The position numbers and the translations under genes are program-made. A DNA stretch of 64,000 nucleotides from NCBI RefSeq assembly GCF_025150085.1, contig NZ_CP102280.1, positions 2,429,001-2,493,000 on the forward strand. The letters run 5' to 3'. Source of the stretch: Dorea longicatena (GTDB lineage Bacteria; Bacillota; Clostridia; Lachnospirales; Lachnospiraceae). The notes under the pieces were generated by a model. That model saw only the letters and a program-made list of their open reading frames with translations, was not told where the DNA came from and did not search any database. Below, in pieces: positions 23,873 to 32,379 of this stretch (position 1 is the first letter of the stretch; the number at the start of each line of letters is the position of its first letter).

Positions 23873-24526
23873 CTACTCCGGCCATATAAAATTACTGTTT
23901 CCTGCTTCCAGTCCATCGATCAGAATATTCTGGCCTGTGCAAAATCTGTTTTGCACCGCCATAAAATAAATCCATTCTGCAGCTTCTTCCACACTCATCC
24001 AGCGTTTTAAAGGAGTCAGATCCATGATCGCATTCCACAGTTTTTCATCTTCCATCACCGGTTTATTTAACTCTGTCATCACTCCGCCGAAATCCAGACT
24101 GTTGCAGGTCGCCTGATACGGAGCAATTCTCATCGCAACATTTTTGGTATATGAAAGGATCCCACCTTTACTTGCCGCATATTCCGGGAATTCAGATCCG
24201 GTATGGCCGCTTGCAGATCCAATCATGATCACAGATCGGATCTCCGGCTGTACTGCGTAATGTTCTGTGACCGCAATGGTTCCTTTCAGATTGATATCAA
24301 TATCATCTTCATTTTGTACACCTGCGTTGTTGATCACGATCTGCATGGGCGGAAGTTCTGGATACATCTCTTTATCACGGATGTCCAGACAATAATGCTT
24401 ATAATCCGGATGTTCTATTGTAGATTCTCTCCGGTCAAATCCATAAACTTTATGTCCTTTTTTCAGAAAATATTTCGCACACCCTTTTCCAATTCCGGAG
24501 CTTGTACCTGTTATCAATACATTCAC
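23873..24526 (-). CDS. short-chain dehydrogenase/reductase
   Basis: A 217-residue NAD(P)-dependent oxidoreductase. It has the cofactor loop TGTSSGIGKG at residues 7-16, NNAG at about 66, catalytic Ser in IMIGSASGHTG and YxxxK in YAASKGG. It is shorter than the usual 250 residues but complete in its motifs. The substrate is unknown. It lies about 100 bases after the ECF S-component gene and may be in the same transcript, though no link to queuosine salvage is known for this family. Confidence 0.9.
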   Translation of the reverse strand: MNVLITGTSSGIGKGCAKYFLKKGHKVYGFDRRESTIEHPDYKHYCLDIRDKEMYPELPPMQIVINNAGVQNEDDIDINLKGTIAVTEHYAVQPEIRSVIMIGSASGHTGSEFPEYAASKGGILSYTKNVAMRIAPYQATCNSLDFGGVMTELNKPVMEDEKLWNAIMDLTPLKRWMSVEEAAEWIYFMAVQNRFCTGQNILIDGLEAGNSNFIWPE

Positions 24527-24633
24527 TTTCTACCTTCTCCTCTATAAGTTCTCTTTTTAATTTCTCTATAAATTTTCCTCTATATAATCGCCTTTATGAA
24601 CTTTTCTCTACAAATTTTCCTTATAAGGTCACC

Positions 24634-25197
24634 TTATAATCTCTCCATCATATTCCTTGGCAGTGCCTTTGTAAGCGCGCTTACCACGAACAGACAGATC
24701 ACACGGTCAATATAATCTGTAAAGAACTGAACCACAAAGCATGCTCCTACCATTCCCATCGGGGTTTTGGCAAGAAGCTGCACCAGAACCGTAGAACCTG
24801 ATGATGTAATCCCGCCAAATAAGAATGCCGTAATGCAGGAACTTACAATGGTTGACGGTAATGTAATTACCAGCGCTGCTACAAATATCCACCATTTTTT
24901 CGGCTTATATTTCTGATATACCAGACCTGTCACCAGACCAAGAATGATACCGACAGGTGCATAGTATAAAGAATATACGTCAACCGTCATTCCCATGAAC
25001 AGACCACTGATCACATTCGGAAGCATTCCATAAATCGGGCCTAATGTGGATGCAATGAATACGGTTCCGATACTGTCCAGATAAATTGGAAGCTTCAGAA
25101 ATAATGCGATCTGTCCTCCAACCAGGTTAATGCAGATTGCAAATGCAACGATGCAGATTTTGTATGTTGATACTCTATATGTTGATGTTTTTTTCAT
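24634..25197 (-). CDS. ECF transporter S component (QrtT/QueT-like, predicted queuosine-precursor uptake)
   Basis: A 187-residue membrane protein with about six hydrophobic segments and the ECF S-component pattern: a basic N-terminus, GGQIALFLKLPIYLDSIGTVF in the first loops, and GPIYGMLPNVISGLFMG. S components give substrate specificity to energy-coupling-factor importers sharing EcfA/A'/T, encoded elsewhere. The gene starts 17 bases after the nucleoside hydrolase and is under the same preQ1-I riboswitch, so the substrate is probably queuine, queuosine or preQ1. This is an inference from regulation and from known QueT/QrtT transporters, not from the protein itself. Confidence 0.82.
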   Translation of the reverse strand: MKKTSTYRVSTYKICIVAFAICINLVGGQIALFLKLPIYLDSIGTVFIASTLGPIYGMLPNVISGLFMGMTVDVYSLYYAPVGIILGLVTGLVYQKYKPKKWWIFVAALVITLPSTIVSSCITAFLFGGITSSGSTVLVQLLAKTPMGMVGACFVVQFFTDYIDRVICLFVVSALTKALPRNMMERL

Positions 25198-25214
25198 GAC
25201 TTACTTCTCCTCGC

Positions 25215-26189
25215 TTATAACATATTTTTCAAAATATCCAGACTCTCCGGTTCTACTTCCTGTACTCTCGAAAGCATCATTTCGAAAAACCGGTATGTAT
25301 CTACCTGTGTCAGTACCTTTGCATTCGGTTCTTTCCGGTAAAAATTCATCGAATCGACAACCGACTGCCCCAGTGATATCCCTTCTGTCTCAATCTGGAC
25401 AAAGGACTCAAATCCTTCACAGATTGAAGGATCAATAAAATATGCTACAGCAAGAGGATCGTTGATCACACATCCGACGATGTGTTCCCACTGCCAGTGA
25501 AAATCAAAATAAAACTTTGTGATCTTCTTAATAAATACACCTCTTTTTGCATTTATCCGGCACATATACTCAAGAATCGTTGGTGTCAGAACAATTTCTC
25601 TCGTCACATCCAGACCGATCATATGGATCTTCCGTCCATTCTGATACATTGCATCATATACTTTCGCTGCCGCATCCGGATCACACCAGTAATTGTATTC
25701 CGCTACCGGCGAACAATTTCCATGGCTTTTGAACGTTCCGCCCATAGACACGAATTCTTCGATCTGATCAAACGCAACTCTGTCTTGTTCGAGCAATGTT
25801 GCAAGATTCGTCATCGGTCCAAGTGCTATTATGGAAATGTGTCCTTCTTTCAGCTTTGATGCAAGGAATTCTACTGCTCCCATCTCCTGACGAAATCCTT
25901 CTACTTCTGGTAAAAAGCTTTCACCAAGTCCATCTTCTCCATGCGTGTCAAGTGCGTTGACATACTCCCGGCGAAGCGGTTTTTCTGCACCTATATAGAC
26001 AGGAACATCTAACCTGTCCATATGCTTCAGCACTTTTTTCGCATTTCCGAATCCCATCTCTACCGGACAGTTCCCGCATACAATGGTGATTCCAACTACC
26101 TCGAGTTCTTCCGACTGCAATGCCAGCATGATAGCCAGGCTGTCATCGATACCCGGATCACAGTCGATGATTACTTTTCTTTTTTCCAT
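25215..26189 (-). CDS. IunH-type nucleoside hydrolase, predicted queuosine hydrolase (QueK-like)
   Basis: A 324-residue enzyme of the inosine-uridine nucleoside hydrolase fold. The calcium-binding DCDPGIDDSLAI is at residues 8-19, with NLATLL, MGG in FVSMGGTF, and NDPLAVAYF containing the distal Asp. ATG at 26189 has AAAGGGAAA upstream. It hydrolyses the N-glycosidic bond of a nucleoside. The upstream preQ1-I riboswitch and the ECF gene downstream make queuosine a likely substrate, releasing queuine for salvage as shown for QueK in Clostridioides difficile. Substrate choice is inferred; a general purine or pyrimidine hydrolase remains possible. Confidence 0.88.
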   Translation of the reverse strand: MEKRKVIIDCDPGIDDSLAIMLALQSEELEVVGITIVCGNCPVEMGFGNAKKVLKHMDRLDVPVYIGAEKPLRREYVNALDTHGEDGLGESFLPEVEGFRQEMGAVEFLASKLKEGHISIIALGPMTNLATLLEQDRVAFDQIEEFVSMGGTFKSHGNCSPVAEYNYWCDPDAAAKVYDAMYQNGRKIHMIGLDVTREIVLTPTILEYMCRINAKRGVFIKKITKFYFDFHWQWEHIVGCVINDPLAVAYFIDPSICEGFESFVQIETEGISLGQSVVDSMNFYRKEPNAKVLTQVDTYRFFEMMLSRVQEVEPESLDILKNML

Positions 26190-26222
26190 TTTTTCTTTCC
26201 CTTTCTCAACCATTCAAAAGGC

Positions 26223-26264
26223 AAAAAAATACTTTTGCTTACAGAACCCCCATAAACAAAAGTA
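26223..26264 (-). terminator. attenuator terminator of the preQ1 leader
   Basis: On the minus strand TACTTTTG...CAAAAGTA forms a 12 to 13-bp stem followed by seven T, about 20 bases after the aptamer and 34 bases before the hydrolase start. CAAAGTA, just after the aptamer, can pair with the TACTTTTG arm as an antiterminator. Confidence 0.8.
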
Positions 26265-26286
26265 ATCATACATGTTATGTACTTTG

Positions 26287-26320
26287 CCTAGTTTTTTATA
26301 CTGGGAGGTTTTCGAACCAG
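26287..26320 (-). ncRNA. preQ1-I riboswitch aptamer
   Basis: The minus strand reads CTGG, TTCGAAAACCTC, CCAG, then TATAAAAAACTAGG. This is the preQ1-I layout: a short P1 stem (CTGG/CCAG), a loop with a C-rich 3' part, and an A-rich tail ending AGG that pairs back with CCT in the loop to form the pseudoknot. It is close to the well-known Thermoanaerobacter aptamer in order and length. With the attenuator downstream it should switch the hydrolase-ECF operon off when preQ1 is plentiful. Confidence 0.82.
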
Positions 26321-26331
26321 TTCAAGGCTAT

Positions 26332-26360
26332 ATTTTAGCATGTTTAAGCAATATTGACAA
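26332..26360 (-). promoter_or_regulatory. sigma-A promoter of the queuosine-salvage operon
   Basis: TTGTCA (26360-26355), 17 nt, TAAAAT (26337-26332) on the minus strand. Transcription would start just before the aptamer. Confidence 0.75.
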
Positions 26361-26373
26361 TATATTTACAGAT

Positions 26374-26445
26374 AATCTACAGGACTTGCCACCGGCCTTT
26401 TTCGAATGTATAACGACATACAGAAAACCTGCCACTGGCAGCTTT
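26374..26445. repeat. paired short repeat ACAGRA-TGCC, copies A and B
   Basis: Two related units, CTACAGGACTTGCCACCGGC and about 40 bases on TACAGAAAACCTGCCACTGG, each followed by a T-rich stretch. Two similar units with the same spacing are at 37984-38060. Confidence 0.45.
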
Positions 26446-26464
26446 TCTTGCATACTTTAGTATC

Positions 26465-26492
26465 AAAAAGGACCGGCTGACCGGTCCTTTTC
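26465..26492. terminator. bidirectional terminator after the MMPL gene
   Basis: AAAAGGACCGG...CCGGTCCTTTT arms with T on both sides, 35 bases after the MMPL stop. Confidence 0.88.
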
Positions 26493-26526
26493 ATTTGTTA
26501 TATGCTAATATTCTTAAGTCCTTGTC

Positions 26527-28599
26527 TTACTTCGGTAAGAATCCCTTACTCGTCTTCACGATCACCTTATCAAATACCATGAACATCGACGGCAGTACAA
26601 AGATAACCACGATCATACTGATGATCGCACCTCTCGCCATCAGGATACACAGTGAGCTGATCATATCAATATTCGAATACAATCCGACACCGATCGTTGC
26701 TGCGAAGAAGCTCAGTGCACTTACCATGATCGACTGTGCCGATGCGCGGTGTGCAGTTGTGATCGCATCATATTTTTCTGCTCCGTGATTGCGTTCTCTC
26801 TTATATCTTGTCGTCATAAGGATCGCATAATCTACGGTAGATCCAAGCTGGATCGTACCGATAACAATCGATGCAACGAATGGCAGCTTCGTTCCTGTAT
26901 AATATGGTATTCCCATATTTACAAAGATAGCAAATTCAATCACGCCAACCAGAATGATTGGAAGTGAAATGGACTTGAACAGTATTAATATGATCACAAA
27001 GATGATACCGATCGATACCACACTGACCGTCTTAAAATCTGTATCTGTAATGTCGATCAGATCTGCCGTCAGCGGTCCTTCACCGATCAGCATACCGCCT
27101 TTGTCATATTTGTGCAGAATCTTATTCAGTTCTTTAATCTGGGCATTCAGTTCATCCGATGCAACCTTATACTCAGAATTGACCAGAAGCAGCTGATACT
27201 TATCATTCTTCAGCATCTCGGTTACGGAATCCGGGATCATACTCTGCGGGATCGCCGGTCCGATCAGCGCGTCCAGGCCAAGTGCCCATTTGACACCATT
27301 CACATCATCCATCTTGTTGATCATCTTTGCCACATCTGCGGATTCAACCGAACTGTCCACGAGGATCATGTGTGTCGTGTTCATGTCATAATCTTCCTTC
27401 AGTTTTTCATTTGCAATGATACTCGGAAGATCCTTTGGAAGCGTCTCATCCAGATTGTAATAAACGGATGTATGATTATTTCCATAGATTGCCGGGAATA
27501 AAAGTACAAGGAAAATGATCACATAGATCATATACCGCTTTGTAACTTTATCCGATATTCTTCCGATGTCCGGAAGAAACGGCTTATGCATGGTCTTCGT
27601 GATCCATTTATCACAGCACAGGATCATGGATGGAAGGATTGTCACACAGGCGATCACGCCGAGGACGACACCTTTTACCATAACCACACCGATGTCCATA
27701 CCAAGCGTAAATGTCATGAAGCACAATGCGATAAATCCGGCTACCGTTGTAACGGAACTTCCGATTACGGATGAAAATGTCTGGGATATCGCATGTGCCA
27801 TTGCACGCTCTTTGTCTCCGTTATATCTTGCCTGCTGCTCCTCATAACTGTGCATCAGGAAAATGGAATAATCAAGTGTAACGCCAAGCTGCAGTACCGC
27901 CGCCAACGCTTTCGTAATATAGGAAATCTCTCCTAGGAAATAGTTACTTCCCAGATTATAAATGATCGCCATTCCGATACTCAGCATAAAAAGTAACGGG
28001 ATAAAATACGAATCCATCGTAAGTCCTAATACGATCACCGCCAGAACAACTGCGATCAGTACATATAACGGTGTCTCTTTCTCAGCCAGGTTCTTCGTAT
28101 CCGTAACAATTGCAGACATACCACTTAAGAAACACTGCTTTCCGGCCAGTTTACGGATCTCCCCGATTGCTTCCATCGTTCCGTCGGAAGAAGTACCCTC
28201 ATCAAAGAAGATTGCCATCATCGTGCCCGTATCTGAATTGAATACTTCGTAGACATCTTTCGGCATCATGCTCTTCGGCATGCTGATATCTGCAAGTGAA
28301 TCGTACCACAGAACCTTCTGCACATGATCTACTTTTTCGATCTTTGCTTTCAATGCCGATACATCTTTATCTTCCATTCCGTCCACGATAAACATTGAAA
28401 AAGCACCGGTTCCAAAGTCTTTTACCAGGATATCCTGACCCTGCATCGTCTCAATGTCTTCCGGTAAATATGTCAGCACATCATAATTGACTCTTGTATT
28501 CACATATCCAAGTCCCGCCGGAATCAAGAGTAAGATACTGATGATCAGTATCGGAATTCTGAACTTCACTACCTTTTTACCAAATGCAACCATATTCAT
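26527..28599 (-). CDS. MMPL/RND family exporter
   Basis: A 690-residue membrane protein of two homologous halves. Each has one N-terminal membrane helix, an extracellular domain of about 150 residues (VNYDVLTYLPEDI in the first, VYYNLDETLPKDLPS in the second) and five further helices with LGVTLDYSIFLMHSY and LGSTVDYAILMTTRY, the conserved proton-relay region. ATG at 28599 follows AAAGGAGGGG. The cargo is unknown; in Firmicutes such pumps move lipids, peptides or drugs. Three copies of a palindromic operator sit in the promoter, so expression is inducible. No regulator gene is adjacent. Confidence 0.92.
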   Translation of the reverse strand: MNMVAFGKKVVKFRIPILIISILLLIPAGLGYVNTRVNYDVLTYLPEDIETMQGQDILVKDFGTGAFSMFIVDGMEDKDVSALKAKIEKVDHVQKVLWYDSLADISMPKSMMPKDVYEVFNSDTGTMMAIFFDEGTSSDGTMEAIGEIRKLAGKQCFLSGMSAIVTDTKNLAEKETPLYVLIAVVLAVIVLGLTMDSYFIPLLFMLSIGMAIIYNLGSNYFLGEISYITKALAAVLQLGVTLDYSIFLMHSYEEQQARYNGDKERAMAHAISQTFSSVIGSSVTTVAGFIALCFMTFTLGMDIGVVMVKGVVLGVIACVTILPSMILCCDKWITKTMHKPFLPDIGRISDKVTKRYMIYVIIFLVLLFPAIYGNNHTSVYYNLDETLPKDLPSIIANEKLKEDYDMNTTHMILVDSSVESADVAKMINKMDDVNGVKWALGLDALIGPAIPQSMIPDSVTEMLKNDKYQLLLVNSEYKVASDELNAQIKELNKILHKYDKGGMLIGEGPLTADLIDITDTDFKTVSVVSIGIIFVIILILFKSISLPIILVGVIEFAIFVNMGIPYYTGTKLPFVASIVIGTIQLGSTVDYAILMTTRYKRERNHGAEKYDAITTAHRASAQSIMVSALSFFAATIGVGLYSNIDMISSLCILMARGAIISMIVVIFVLPSMFMVFDKVIVKTSKGFLPK

Positions 28600-28668
28600 A
28601 ACCGCCCCTCCTTTTATGATCATTTTTTTACATCCTTTTTTATTTCTTCTTACTCTTATCAGCATTTT

Positions 28669-28749
28669 TGACCATTGGTCATTTTTGTACCTAATTGCAA
28701 TATACATCAAAAAAGACCAACAGTCAATACAATTTTTGACTATTGGTCA
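28669..28749 (-). promoter_or_regulatory. MMPL promoter with three TGACYATTGGTCA-type operators
   Basis: Palindromic sites TGACCATTGGTCA (28669-28681) and TGACTATTGGTCA (28737-28749), plus a third half-degenerate copy (28715-28727) that overlaps the -35. The promoter is TTGACT (28727-28722), 17 nt, TATATT (28704-28699) on the minus strand. The layout suggests a TetR- or MarR-like repressor. Confidence 0.75.
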
Positions 28750-28759
28750 TTTTTTATTC

Positions 28760-30991
28760 TTATATTTCCAGCATCCCAAGTCTTGCCAGAACTTTCAGAT
28801 CCATGTTCTTTACATTGTCTCCGAACTGGATACGGATGTGCTCACCTTCCATGTCTACAACGACGCCCTCACCGAATTTCTTATGCTTTACAACCATGCC
28901 TTCACCAAGTGCATCCGCAAGTTCCTGATAGCTTTTTCCAGGTTGCTTCTGAGATCCATGCCCGGTGCCATATCCATGATACATTCCATTTCCCTTTATG
29001 CCATATGTTCCCGCCGGACTATAATCTCCCCATTTTTTTATTCCTGCATATTCTTTTTGCTGATTCTCTCTCAGATTCCTCTTTCCCAGCAACTCACTGC
29101 AGAATTTGGACGGCTTATTCGTCGTAAATACATTCAGCTGATTCTTTGCTCTGGTCACACCTACATAGAAGAGTCTTCTTTCTTCCTCATAAGTTTCAAG
29201 TTCTTCCTTTGATGCCGTCCGCGGATTTGCCAGTACTTTTTCCGGCAATATCCCATCCATAACATCCAGAAGATAGACCGTATCATATTCCAGTCCTTTA
29301 CTTGCATGCATGGTAGACAGAATAAACGGGCAATCCTTATCTGATACTTTTTCCTGAATGATCGTTCTCAGTTCTTCCAGTCGTTCCAGTAATTTTTCCG
29401 GAGATTCTACCCTGCTTCCGATCAACTTGACCGTCTCCAGCTTGTTGGCATTCATGCCCATTTTCTTCAGATAATCCTGATATCCCATATATGTCAGGAT
29501 CTGATTGACAGCCTCATCCCCCGGCATATTTAAGATACGTACCATCTGCCGTTTCAGATTACGGATATTATCTTCCTGATATTTCTCCAGATTGCCGTAT
29601 TTTAATGCCACATCCAGCACCTCCATATCTTTCTCCTGACTGATCTGTGCATATCTTAATGCATCTTTCTTGTTAAAGAACAATTTCAGCCGGTAATAGA
29701 TCTGCATGAACAGTTCCGTATCTTTTGGATCCATTGCAAACCGGATGATATTCTGTACATCCAGAACCGTCCGGTGGGTAAAAAAGGAAAGGTCTGCATT
29801 CCGCATGCGATACGGAATATTCTTTCTTTCCAGCAGATCGATCAGTGGAATCGCACACTCATTATCCCTGTACAGAACTGCTGTCTCCGTCACCGAAGCA
29901 TCTGCCCTGCCCCTATGTTCCTCCGATCCGCTCATGCCGGCCATTCCGGTCGTACATTCCTGTGCAGCTTTCATCAGATACACATACTGTGCTTTCCTCG
30001 ATTTTAGAGAAATTTCCCGGATATCCGCTCCGGCTTCTCTTGCCGCTCTCATATGCTTCTCATGTCGGAGTGTATTCTTCTGAATGAATTTATCTGCCGC
30101 TTCTACAATCTTTGCATTTGAGCGGAAATTTTCTTCCATCAGAAGGACTTTTGCTCCCGAATGCTTCTTTTCAAATGACAGCAATGCCTCCGGATATGCC
30201 GCCCGGAATCCATAGATACTCTGGTCTTCATCTCCAACCATAAAAAGATTGCCTGTTCCGGCTGCCAGCAGCGCAATAATCGCATGCTGGATCTTTGATG
30301 TATCCTGCGCTTCATCCACACATATATATGGATATCTATTTTGAAAATATGCAAGCACACCCGGATCTTTTCGCAGAATATTATAGGCATACAACATCTG
30401 ATCGTCATAATCCATCAGCTTCTGTTCTCGCATCTGCCTACAGTATTCACGGTAGATTCCTACAATCCGGATATCTGACTCTTCCTCTAATTTTTGAAGT
30501 TCTTCTTCGTTCAGCATCATATTTTTTATATATGTGATCAACGTTCTTACATTCTTAAGATCACTCTCCGTCGGATATCCCATGCCATGATCCTGACAGA
30601 TTCTGATCAGCATCCCCGTCGTTGCCTTTTCATCCTTCACAAGTTCAAACGGTGTCTTTCCGATCCGTCTTCCGTAATACTGGATAATCCTTGCGCAGAT
30701 TCCGTTGATCGTCCGAAATTCCAGTCGCTTTGCCATATCCTCGCCAAAACGGACTGCAAATCTTTCGGACATATCTTTTGTCGCTGCCACCGTATATGTA
30801 ACCGTAAGTATTCTCTCCGGAGGAATATTCTTACAGTAGATCATATAACCAAGACGTGTCACCAGTACCGTGGTCTTTCCTGATCCGGGCACAGCAAGAA
30901 GCAGTACCGGCCCTTTTGTGCTCTGTACTGCTTCTTTTTGCTGTTGATTTAATTTTACCGAAAATGTTGTTTCAAATTCTTTCCATTCCAT
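28760..30991 (-). CDS. UvrD/PcrA-like ATP-dependent DNA helicase
   Basis: A 743-residue superfamily 1A helicase. Motif I is VPGSGKTT, Ia TYTVAATKDM, II VDEAQD, III VGDEDQSIYGFR, IV NFRSNAKI, V STMHASKGLEYD and VI VGVTRAKNQL. The C-terminus ends in a short SH3/Tudor-like KOW segment (GMVVKHKKFGEGVVVDMEGE), as in PcrA. ATG at 30991 is chosen (MEWKEFETTF); a GTG reading to 31021 overlaps the MATE stop. It unwinds DNA 3' to 5' in repair or replication. It is the last gene of the AAA-MATE-helicase operon. Confidence 0.93.
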   Translation of the reverse strand: MEWKEFETTFSVKLNQQQKEAVQSTKGPVLLLAVPGSGKTTVLVTRLGYMIYCKNIPPERILTVTYTVAATKDMSERFAVRFGEDMAKRLEFRTINGICARIIQYYGRRIGKTPFELVKDEKATTGMLIRICQDHGMGYPTESDLKNVRTLITYIKNMMLNEEELQKLEEESDIRIVGIYREYCRQMREQKLMDYDDQMLYAYNILRKDPGVLAYFQNRYPYICVDEAQDTSKIQHAIIALLAAGTGNLFMVGDEDQSIYGFRAAYPEALLSFEKKHSGAKVLLMEENFRSNAKIVEAADKFIQKNTLRHEKHMRAAREAGADIREISLKSRKAQYVYLMKAAQECTTGMAGMSGSEEHRGRADASVTETAVLYRDNECAIPLIDLLERKNIPYRMRNADLSFFTHRTVLDVQNIIRFAMDPKDTELFMQIYYRLKLFFNKKDALRYAQISQEKDMEVLDVALKYGNLEKYQEDNIRNLKRQMVRILNMPGDEAVNQILTYMGYQDYLKKMGMNANKLETVKLIGSRVESPEKLLERLEELRTIIQEKVSDKDCPFILSTMHASKGLEYDTVYLLDVMDGILPEKVLANPRTASKEELETYEEERRLFYVGVTRAKNQLNVFTTNKPSKFCSELLGKRNLRENQQKEYAGIKKWGDYSPAGTYGIKGNGMYHGYGTGHGSQKQPGKSYQELADALGEGMVVKHKKFGEGVVVDMEGEHIRIQFGDNVKNMDLKVLARLGMLEI

Positions 30992-30999
30992 ACTTCTTT

Positions 31000-32379
31000 T
31001 TATGTTAATTTGTGAATCCACTTATAGCTCCTAAACCGTAAAAATACCGGAATCCCCTTGAACAACTGATCTGACTGCACTGCAACCACAACCAGTTCCA
31101 CCGGAAGTTTCCATACAAATGCCGCAAGAAAAGAAAGCGGCATAACGATTCCCCAAGTAGAGATCATATTCATATACATAGAGAATCTGGTATCTCCACC
31201 ACCTTGAATTACACCTACCGATACCGGCATCTGATAAGACATTCCCACCATAACAACACTCATGATCATAATAAAATGATTTGCCAGTACTGCTGCCGTA
31301 TCCGTTAATTTATACATAGACAAAAGTGGTCCTCTTAGTACAAATAACAAAGAAGCGAGTACTATACCGATCAGAACATCGATCACAGAAAGTGTCCTTC
31401 CATCGGATTTTACCCTTTCTATATCTCCCTCTCCGATATCTTTCCCGATCACAACGGCCGATGCCGATGATATAGCGATTACAATGACCTTCAGATACTG
31501 GAAAAATGTGCTGGATACAGAATTTGCGGCAATTGCATCCGCAGACAAATGCCCCAGAATCGCCGTCTGCATCGGTACCGAGATTGCCCAGATCATCCCT
31601 GAGCACATGATCGGAAACGCAACTTTGAAAAATGCTCCCCATATCTTTCTGTTCTCCGGCAGAAATATAGTTCTGAACAAATTAATGTCAAATAATCTGA
31701 CTTTCGTATCTATCTTCCATATATATACTACGATGATCAGAAGCTCCAGCATCCTTGCTGTCAGTGTTCCGACTGCAGCTCCTTGGATTCCCATCTCCGG
31801 GAATCCAAAATGTCCAAAGATCAGAGTGTAATTAATACAACCGTTCGTGATCAACGACACTACCGATATAACAAACGAAATCTTCACTGTCTCCACACTT
31901 CTAAGCATGGCGATCAGCAGATTACTTATCATGAACAGTAAAAATGTCCATTTCAGAAGTCCAAGATACGCCTTTCCTTCGGCAATAATCTCCGGTGATG
32001 TCGTAAATATTCTCAAGAGCTGCTCCGGAATACGGGTGCATGCTGTCACGACTATTGCCCCGATCAGGACACTAAGCGCCAGTGCCACTCCCGTCATCTT
32101 ACGAATCGCTCCTGTCTCCTGCTTTCCCCAGTACTGAGAACATATCGCTACCAGTGCATTTCCGATGGAAAGTGCCAGCTGATTCACAATAAAGAAGATC
32201 TGATTTACCGTCGCCGCACCGGACAGCGCATTCTGACTGTAACTTCCAAGCATAATATTATCTAACATATTCACGCTGTATGCCACCAGATTCTGAAGTG
32301 CTACGACCAGCATCAACCGGAAAAATGTCTTATAAAATTTTTTATCTCTTGTAAAAAATGTTGTTCTTGTAGTTTTCAT
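31000..32379 (-). CDS. MATE family efflux transporter
   Basis: A 459-residue integral membrane protein with 12 predicted helices in two similar halves, typical of MATE cation-coupled drug or metabolite exporters. Signatures include LDNIMLGSYSQNALSGAATVNQ in the first helices and FPIMCSGMIWAISVPMQTAILGHLS at the start of the second half. The gene starts one base after the AAA ATPase stop, so the two are co-translated. The substrate is unknown. Confidence 0.93.
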   Translation of the reverse strand: MKTTRTTFFTRDKKFYKTFFRLMLVVALQNLVAYSVNMLDNIMLGSYSQNALSGAATVNQIFFIVNQLALSIGNALVAICSQYWGKQETGAIRKMTGVALALSVLIGAIVVTACTRIPEQLLRIFTTSPEIIAEGKAYLGLLKWTFLLFMISNLLIAMLRSVETVKISFVISVVSLITNGCINYTLIFGHFGFPEMGIQGAAVGTLTARMLELLIIVVYIWKIDTKVRLFDINLFRTIFLPENRKIWGAFFKVAFPIMCSGMIWAISVPMQTAILGHLSADAIAANSVSSTFFQYLKVIVIAISSASAVVIGKDIGEGDIERVKSDGRTLSVIDVLIGIVLASLLFVLRGPLLSMYKLTDTAAVLANHFIMIMSVVMVGMSYQMPVSVGVIQGGGDTRFSMYMNMISTWGIVMPLSFLAAFVWKLPVELVVVAVQSDQLFKGIPVFLRFRSYKWIHKLT

